Source: Bacteroidales bacterium (GTDB lineage: Bacteria > Bacteroidota > Bacteroidia > Bacteroidales > VadinHA17). Taken from it: a stretch of DNA of 21,313 bases. The number at the start of each line of letters is the position of its first letter. The stretch's first letter is position 1. The stretch covers positions 13,121 through 34,433 of the forward strand of contig DOTV01000111.1 in assembly GCA_003520925.1 (NCBI GenBank), given 5' to 3'. Below are positions 16,462 to 21,313 of this stretch, in pieces. The notes under the pieces were generated by a model. The model was not told the DNA's origin, did no database searches, and saw only the letters and a program-made list of their open reading frames with translations. Both the position numbers and the translations under genes were made by a program.

Positions 16462-16561
16462 CTCTGTGTTTCTCGGTGACTTCTCAGTGGATCTTCGTGT
16501 AGGTTTTTTGTTCTTTTTGGTTACACAGAGTACCACAGAGAAGCCATAAAGGTCCACGGAG
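16462..16561. repeat. palindromic array of 10-base repeats (convergent layout)
   Basis: The left arm on the + strand is CTCTGTGTTT, CTCGGTGACT, one extra base, CTCAGTGGAT, CTTCGTGTAG (16462-16502). The right arm on the minus strand reads CTCCGTGGAC, CTTTATGGCTT (11 bases), CTCTGTGGTA, CTCTGTGTAA (16561 down to 16521). A T-rich centre lies between (16503-16520). It is the same unit family as 4396-4480, but here the arms point inward. It lies between two minus-strand genes. No ORF inside. Confidence 0.78.
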
Positions 16562-16571
16562 ATAATCTTTA

Positions 16572-18173
16572 TTAATAATCAGTGTTCTGCGGATCAAAAT
16601 TACACCAGTTGGCTGTCCAGTTAGTCGTCCCAAAAGCACCCCTGTAGGCGACTGAAGTAAAGAATGAATCAGTCAGCCTGGTGTTTGTAAAGGCTGCTCC
16701 GCTAAGCAGTGATGATCCCGCTGCAGGGAGAAAATTAGGTGATGTAAGATTAAAGGGAGCGGTTATTTGTAACAAATCATTGGTAGCCACTATCTGGTTT
16801 TGCCTTGAAGCGTTTGTGTACCAGGCTTCGGCATCCGCCAGATATGTTGTGGAATAATTTGCGGTCATTCCGGACATCACGCAGTTTTCAATCTGAAGCA
16901 CATTTGCAGTTGCCTGTGCAGGAGAATCCCCTTTCTGACCATCAATATCCAATCCGACAGGCCAGCCCGCAAATACGGTATTATAGACTGAAAGGCGGGT
17001 TCCGCGGCGCAGATGCATTGCCCGCCTGTAAAGTGAGTTAATTGTTGTTGTGGAGGTTACGAGGGGTCCGAACACACTGCCATTTGAAAATACCGGTGCA
17101 GTAAAAGGTGAAAGTGTCGAACCGTCGGCGTCATTATCCGATTCAAATCCGTTTGATTGCGACTGGTCGGCGCTGGCCGGATCGCGCAAACTTACAAAAA
17201 ACTGAACCTTTCCAATAAACCCGTTATCAGTATCAAAATCATCGTCCCATCCTCTTAAAGCGACAAGGTATTTAACATTTACCGTTCCACCAAACCATTC
17301 ATAAGAATCATCTCCTGAATAAGATACCTGGATATGGTCCATAGTTGTTCCTGATCCGACAGAGTACAGAGTTAATCCGTTGATTTCGCTGTTGGCAGTA
17401 GCGGTAAGGGGAATTCCCGGGAATTCAATTCTCACATACTGAAGTACCCCTGAATTGTCAGCTGCATTTGTTCCACCATAGTTTGACCCGATTCCACCCT
17501 CAGCAATACCAATCCCGGTGCCATTGTCATGCTTGTTCGTCGGAGCATTCCCGCAAATTACCAGACCGCCCCAGTCACCGTAACCACGCTGGCCTTTGGG
17601 TTTATCAGAAGTAAATACAATAGGTTTGCTCTCAGTACCCTGAGCCATTATTTTTGAATTTCTCTCAATTATCAGGGCACCTTTAGTTCCTGAAACCCCT
17701 TTTATTATTGTGCCAGCCTCAATTGTCAGAGTTGCATTGTTTTTGACATAGACAAAACCCGAAAGGAAATAACGGGCATTTGCATACCACTTTGTATCCG
17801 TTGTAATATCACCGCTTACAGTTATCTGCTGTCCGTTTGATGGAATAACTGTCACTTCACATGCCACCTGGAATGCACTGTTTTCTTCAGAAGTTGCTTT
17901 AATTGTCGCAGTTCCGAGAGAAACTCCGGTAACAACGCCATTGGCAACTGTCGCCACTGCCGGAGCAGTCGACTCCCAGATAATATTCTTATTGGTTGCA
18001 TCCACCGGAGTGAATACAACTGTCAGGTTCTGGGTCGCACCAACCATTAACTGTGCAGTTATCTTATCAATATCAATCCCTGTCAGAGCCACATCCTTGC
18101 TGCATGATGTTAAAACAGCTGACATAAAGACCAGAATTGTACAAAGCTTTAAAAATTCGATTTTTGTTTTCAT
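16572..18173 (-). CDS. Big_2-domain lipoprotein with probable beta-helix body
   Basis: A 533-residue lipoprotein (lipobox LTSC, Cys24). A bacterial Ig-like group 2 domain follows at about 30-110 (VALTGIDIDKITAQLMVGATQNL through TATIKATSEENS to CEVTVIP). The remainder starts with YFLSGFVYVKNNATLTIEAGTIIKG and GALIIERNSKIMAQGTESKPIVFTSDKPKGQRGYGDWGG, whose short repeated strands suggest a right-handed parallel beta-helix. Aromatic and acidic loops follow (DDSYEWFGGTVNVKYLVALRGWDDDFDTDNG). It is encoded 125 bases downstream of a TonB receptor on the same strand and is most simply its surface partner, in the place SusD would take, though it has no SusD similarity that I can see. It could be a binding protein or an enzyme. 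No catalytic motif was recognised. Confidence 0.8.
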   Translation of the reverse strand: MKTKIEFLKLCTILVFMSAVLTSCSKDVALTGIDIDKITAQLMVGATQNLTVVFTPVDATNKNIIWESTAPAVATVANGVVTGVSLGTATIKATSEENSAFQVACEVTVIPSNGQQITVSGDITTDTKWYANARYFLSGFVYVKNNATLTIEAGTIIKGVSGTKGALIIERNSKIMAQGTESKPIVFTSDKPKGQRGYGDWGGLVICGNAPTNKHDNGTGIGIAEGGIGSNYGGTNAADNSGVLQYVRIEFPGIPLTATANSEINGLTLYSVGSGTTMDHIQVSYSGDDSYEWFGGTVNVKYLVALRGWDDDFDTDNGFIGKVQFFVSLRDPASADQSQSNGFESDNDADGSTLSPFTAPVFSNGSVFGPLVTSTTTINSLYRRAMHLRRGTRLSVYNTVFAGWPVGLDIDGQKGDSPAQATANVLQIENCVMSGMTANYSTTYLADAEAWYTNASRQNQIVATNDLLQITAPFNLTSPNFLPAAGSSLLSGAAFTNTRLTDSFFTSVAYRGAFGTTNWTANWCNFDPQNTDY

Positions 18174-18248
18174 TTTTTTTGTATTTATTATTACATAGTT
18201 ATCCTATACATTATAATTTAGTTTCTTAATGTTTTAGAAAAGTTGTCG

Positions 18249-18296
18249 TAAAGCCTTTATGCCATTACGCCTTTATCCCGTTACGCCTATATACCT
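18249..18296 (-). repeat. six tandem 8-base repeats
   Basis: On the + strand the units are TAAAGCCT, TTATGCCA, TTACGCCT, TTATCCCG, TTACGCCT and ATATACCT. The consensus is TTAYGCCT (AGGCRTAA on the minus strand). The array ends two bases before the stop codon of the TonB receptor, in the receptor-lipoprotein gap. The unit length is strict, without indels. Confidence 0.8.
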
Positions 18297-18298
18297 CA

Positions 18299-21163
18299 CT
18301 ATAGTTTCACTGTCAATCCAAGACTGAAGTACCTGCCGGGATAATAAATTCTGGTATATTGCTTCCGGTTAAACTCTCTAATGCCCTGTTCTTCGCCTTT
18401 TGAGTATGATGTCATATCAACTTTAGCATTAATCGCCTGCATATATTCAGCTTTTTCATTCAACAGATCCCTTATACCACCTTTGATTTCAAATCTCTTC
18501 CCTATTGTTTTGCTTACTGTCAGATCAAAAACATTCCTGGGCATTTCGTAGATATCAGGAATGTCTTCCCAAGCGTTCGGAGATGGCCTGCCGACAGCGA
18601 CTATCCTTTTTCCTATAACATTGTAGAGAAGACTAATCATCATTCCGTTGTTCTCACCCTGATAGTATAGCCCGGCATTAACTATATAAGGTGACTGACC
18701 TTCAAGAGGTCTGTTGCGTGACAACGATCCATCAGGAAATGTAACACGGCTTTTTATTAAAGAGCTGTTCAAAACGGCAGTAATATTCTTCATTCCCGGT
18801 ATAAATTCAAGCGATTTCCTCAATTCGGCCTCAATGCCCATACTATAAGCTGATTCGACGTTTTCGAACGAGTATTGTGTAGGATTATTCCCCAGGATTA
18901 TCTGTTCAATGGGATTAAGGAATTTCTTGTAAAATACCCCGACATTAAAAGTTTCACCTGAATTAGGGTAAAGTTCGTATCGCAGATCCAGACTGTGTAT
19001 ATATGCCTGTTTAATATGGGGAGCACCATATATTCCCGCATTCTGTTCAAAATCAACATAGTAAAATGGTGCAATCTCCCTGAACTCCGGTCTGTTTATT
19101 GTCATTCCATAAGCCGCTCTCAGAAGGCTTTTTTCAGATATGTTATAAGCAATATTGGCTGAGGGGAATAAGTTAATAGTATCCCTGTCGACATTTACCT
19201 TTGTGTTTGAAGCCTGCTTATAGCTTGCAAGTGTCTGTCTGTTTTTTTCAGCTCTCAGTCCGGCGTAGACATTTATTTTCTGTCCCAACGGGATTCTTGC
19301 AGAAAGATAGGCAGCAATCTGATTATTTCCTGCATCATAGGAATCGGAAAGTGCTGTGACTTCAGTAAGTTTGATGCCGTTTGTCAGATTAATATTTGCG
19401 TTTGTGAATATCTGATCGATAGGCAGATAGGTTTGCCCGAATTCTGAAATTGCACTCCCTTTTGCATATCCGAAATTTCTTGCATGAAAAGTTCTTCCCT
19501 TGTTTTCAACATATACACCTGCTTTAATCTCAGGTTGAAATCCTCCAAAACTCATCTGTTTTGTGAAATTGACCATAGCCGATAATGTGTTCTCTTTCAG
19601 ATTGATCCACATTCTTGACTGGGATGACAAATCAGCCTGATCTGAGAACAGCAGCATATATTTATCAGGATCAGTTTCGTCACGCAGATATCTGTATCTT
19701 TTTGTATCCGGTTCTCTTTTATTTGAAGAAGCATAGCCAACTATCCAGTCAATTTTTGTTTTTCCTTCTCTGAATGAATGCTCACCTGCAAGCTGGCCCG
19801 TGTAAATTGCTCTGCTCAGATATCTCAGCTCTTCCGATCTCACATATCTTCCGTTATTATACCACTCCCTCCCATCTCTGATAATATAGCGGGAAGATCC
19901 GGCCTGGTTGAAAAGATTACGAAGCTCTATCTTTGTACCTTTCCCCAGAAACAGTGATGAATTATTCATTACCGCAACCCTGGCTGAATTCGAAAAATGC
20001 TGATCTACAAACTGATTCAAATATGATGGTTTATCAGTCGAATAATCATAGATTGAATAATCTGTATTCTGGAGCTCTTCGGAACTATTTGACAGACTGT
20101 ATGTTATTGCTGTAATATTTCCAAGTGTATGTTTTCCGATGCTGAATTTTCTGTTTATTCCTGCAAGGAATTTCTGATCCGGATATGCTGTCGAACGGAC
20201 AGGCGACCAATTGTTATTAAGTTCACGGCCGAGTGTGGTAATTTTATCCCTGACAGACGGATTTGTTGCCAGTTCGTACTCGTTAAGATGAGCAGGCATG
20301 TCATTGGGCAATGCTCTGGAACCATTATCAAAGCCCAGCCAGTCGGTACTGCCTGAAACAGGTTTATAAAATTCTTTGAATGTCGTATTTCCATTTATAC
20401 CAGTACTGTACGAGAAAAAAAGACCATTCTTCTCCGGAAGATTCCTGGTAGTTATCTTCACAAATCCTCCGGAAAAATCAGCAGGAAGTTCAGCAGCCGG
20501 AGATTTTAAGATCATTATGTTCTCGATCATTGAACTTGGAATTATGTCAAATGAAAAAGCCTTTACATCAGCTTCAGCGCTTGGAGTTGCTGCATTGTTC
20601 AGCCAAACGTTATTGTATCGCTGCGAAAGACCCCTTACAATCAGGAACCTGTTATCCATTATTGTTATTCCCGGTACACGTTTAACAACTTCTGAGGCAT
20701 CTTTGTCAAGTGTCTTTGATATCTGCTGGCCCGATATGCCTGTTGAAACAAACTGACTTGCTTTAATATCTGTTATCATTGAGATCTCAGTGTTGGTTCT
20801 CCTGATTGCTGAGACAGTTATATCACCAAGACTTACGGTGTTTCCGGTAAGCTCAATATCTATATTTGACGTTCTGCCATTTTCAACAATAACATTTTCA
20901 ATTAACCTGGCAGTGTATGAAACATATGATACTTTAAGATTGTACTTCCCGGGTTTGAGATTAAGCAGTTTAAAATGCCCGTTTATGTCAGTTGTCGTCC
21001 CGTTTGTGGTACCATCTATCTGCACCGTGGTACCAATAAGGGCTTCTGAATTGGATTTGTCTTTTACGGTTCCCTCAATTGCTCCGGATTGACCAATGGC
21101 ATCTGCTGTCATTAAGAATAAAATAATTATTACGGGGGTGACTGATTTGATAAGTTTTTTCAT
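18299..21163 (-). CDS. TonB-dependent receptor with carboxypeptidase-regulatory-like domain
   Basis: A 954-residue outer-membrane receptor. A signal peptide covers about residues 1-24 (MKKLIKS to ADAIGQ). A carboxypeptidase-regulatory-like domain is at about 27-106 (GAIEGTVKDKSNSEALIGTTV, GHFKLLNLKPGKYNLKVSYVSY). A possible TonB box, DITVSAIRR, is at about 114-122. The plug runs from about 145 to 240 (SEVVKRVPGITIMDNRFLIVRGLSQRYNNVWLNNA, IENIMILKSPAAELPADFSGGFVKI). The beta barrel ends in YFSLGLTVKL. The plug differs from SusC in lacking a downstream SusD partner; the next gene is a Big_2/beta-helix lipoprotein. Upstream lie two 7-4-7 direct repeats like PHO boxes, so a role in phosphate or organic-phosphate acquisition is possible but unproven. 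Confidence 0.92.
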   Translation of the reverse strand: MKKLIKSVTPVIIILFLMTADAIGQSGAIEGTVKDKSNSEALIGTTVQIDGTTNGTTTDINGHFKLLNLKPGKYNLKVSYVSYTARLIENVIVENGRTSNIDIELTGNTVSLGDITVSAIRRTNTEISMITDIKASQFVSTGISGQQISKTLDKDASEVVKRVPGITIMDNRFLIVRGLSQRYNNVWLNNAATPSAEADVKAFSFDIIPSSMIENIMILKSPAAELPADFSGGFVKITTRNLPEKNGLFFSYSTGINGNTTFKEFYKPVSGSTDWLGFDNGSRALPNDMPAHLNEYELATNPSVRDKITTLGRELNNNWSPVRSTAYPDQKFLAGINRKFSIGKHTLGNITAITYSLSNSSEELQNTDYSIYDYSTDKPSYLNQFVDQHFSNSARVAVMNNSSLFLGKGTKIELRNLFNQAGSSRYIIRDGREWYNNGRYVRSEELRYLSRAIYTGQLAGEHSFREGKTKIDWIVGYASSNKREPDTKRYRYLRDETDPDKYMLLFSDQADLSSQSRMWINLKENTLSAMVNFTKQMSFGGFQPEIKAGVYVENKGRTFHARNFGYAKGSAISEFGQTYLPIDQIFTNANINLTNGIKLTEVTALSDSYDAGNNQIAAYLSARIPLGQKINVYAGLRAEKNRQTLASYKQASNTKVNVDRDTINLFPSANIAYNISEKSLLRAAYGMTINRPEFREIAPFYYVDFEQNAGIYGAPHIKQAYIHSLDLRYELYPNSGETFNVGVFYKKFLNPIEQIILGNNPTQYSFENVESAYSMGIEAELRKSLEFIPGMKNITAVLNSSLIKSRVTFPDGSLSRNRPLEGQSPYIVNAGLYYQGENNGMMISLLYNVIGKRIVAVGRPSPNAWEDIPDIYEMPRNVFDLTVSKTIGKRFEIKGGIRDLLNEKAEYMQAINAKVDMTSYSKGEEQGIREFNRKQYTRIYYPGRYFSLGLTVKL

Positions 21164-21233
21164 TTTTTTAATTGATGATTATTCAGATTATCTCCGGTGC
21201 AAATATCAGCCTAATTATCCTGCAGGGTGGTTA

Positions 21234-21269
21234 CAAACCATTGAAGGTTTAATTACAATTATGTTACAC
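21234..21269 (-). promoter_or_regulatory. PHO-box-like direct repeat and -7-like site upstream of the TonB receptor
   Basis: On the coding strand, GTGTAAC-ATAA-TTGTAAT (21269 down to 21252) has the 7-4-7 spacing of the PhoB box (CTGTCAT, four AT-rich bases, CTGTCAC) and keeps the TGT-A cores. Ten bases further on, ATGGTTTG (21241 down to 21234) resembles the Bacteroidota -7 element TAnnTTTG at four of six positions; 10 bases is the spacing known between PHO box and -10 in enterobacteria. The region is AT-rich, so chance resemblance is possible. Confidence 0.4.
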
Positions 21270-21281
21270 ATTATCTGAAAA

Positions 21282-21299
21282 TTGTAATAAAATTGTAAT
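21282..21299 (+). promoter_or_regulatory. second 7-4-7 direct repeat, PHO-box-like
   Basis: TTGTAAT-AAAA-TTGTAAT is a perfect 7-base direct repeat with an 11-base period. It lies 12 bases beyond the first site and in the opposite orientation. It could serve the same receptor, or a divergent gene beyond the window edge. Confidence 0.4.
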
Positions 21300-21313
21300 T
21301 CATTTATTCACTT

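Noticed and set aside
16572..18173. SusD-like partner of the TonB receptor
   Set aside because: The protein has a Big_2 domain and beta-helix-like strands, not the helical TPR-rich composition of SusD.
20376..20756. Plus-strand reading frame of 126 codons inside the second TonB receptor
   Set aside because: It lies opposite the conserved plug domain and has no family resemblance.
16572..21163. SusCD polysaccharide utilisation locus
   Set aside because: There is no SusD, glycosidase or carbohydrate sensor next to this receptor; the glycosidase in the window is about 9 kb away in a separate unit on the other strand.

Overview
The window looks like a chromosomal segment of a Bacteroidota bacterium, most likely a Bacteroidales-type or related environmental lineage. 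The signs are TonB-dependent receptors with N-terminal carboxypeptidase-regulatory-like domains, many lipoproteins, an OmpP1/FadL porin, a GH106-type glycosidase, and promoter-like sites of the Bacteroidota form TTTG-19-TAnnTTTG. No rRNA, tRNA, CRISPR array, transposase or phage gene was seen.

Layout on the + strand. (1) 113-2739: a small lipoprotein and a TonB-dependent receptor, overlapping by 4 bases and preceded by a good promoter candidate. (2) 2956-7719: a sugar isomerase of the L-arabinose/L-fucose isomerase type and a large lipoprotein glycosidase resembling GH106 alpha-L-rhamnosidases; together they suggest release and isomerisation of a plant or algal sugar. (3) 7720-8219: a cassette on the minus strand holding a four-helix-bundle protein gene between two arrays of 7-base repeats in opposite orientation. 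(4) 8284-10091: promoter, OmpP1/FadL outer-membrane transporter and a strong rho-independent terminator. (5) 10128-15667: an RND efflux operon in the order adaptor, pump, TolC-type outer-membrane factor, with an operator-like dyad covering the adaptor start codon.

Layout on the minus strand. 15739-16431 is a secreted protein of unknown function. 16572-18173 is a Big_2-type lipoprotein with a probable beta-helix body. 18299-21163 is a second TonB-dependent receptor. The receptor is transcribed first, from an upstream region with two 7-4-7 direct repeats that resemble PHO boxes. The receptor and the lipoprotein probably act together at the outer membrane, in a non-SusCD arrangement.

The most unusual theme is in the gaps between genes. 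Most gaps hold degenerate short-unit repeats with a strict unit length: 7 bases (window start, and both sides of the four-helix gene), 8 bases (18249-18296) or 10 bases in palindromic layout (4396-4480 and 16462-16561). There is also a 119-base nested palindrome at 2762-2880. These are not explained by the genes and are the best candidates for something undescribed, especially the 7-base arrays bracketing the four-helix gene.
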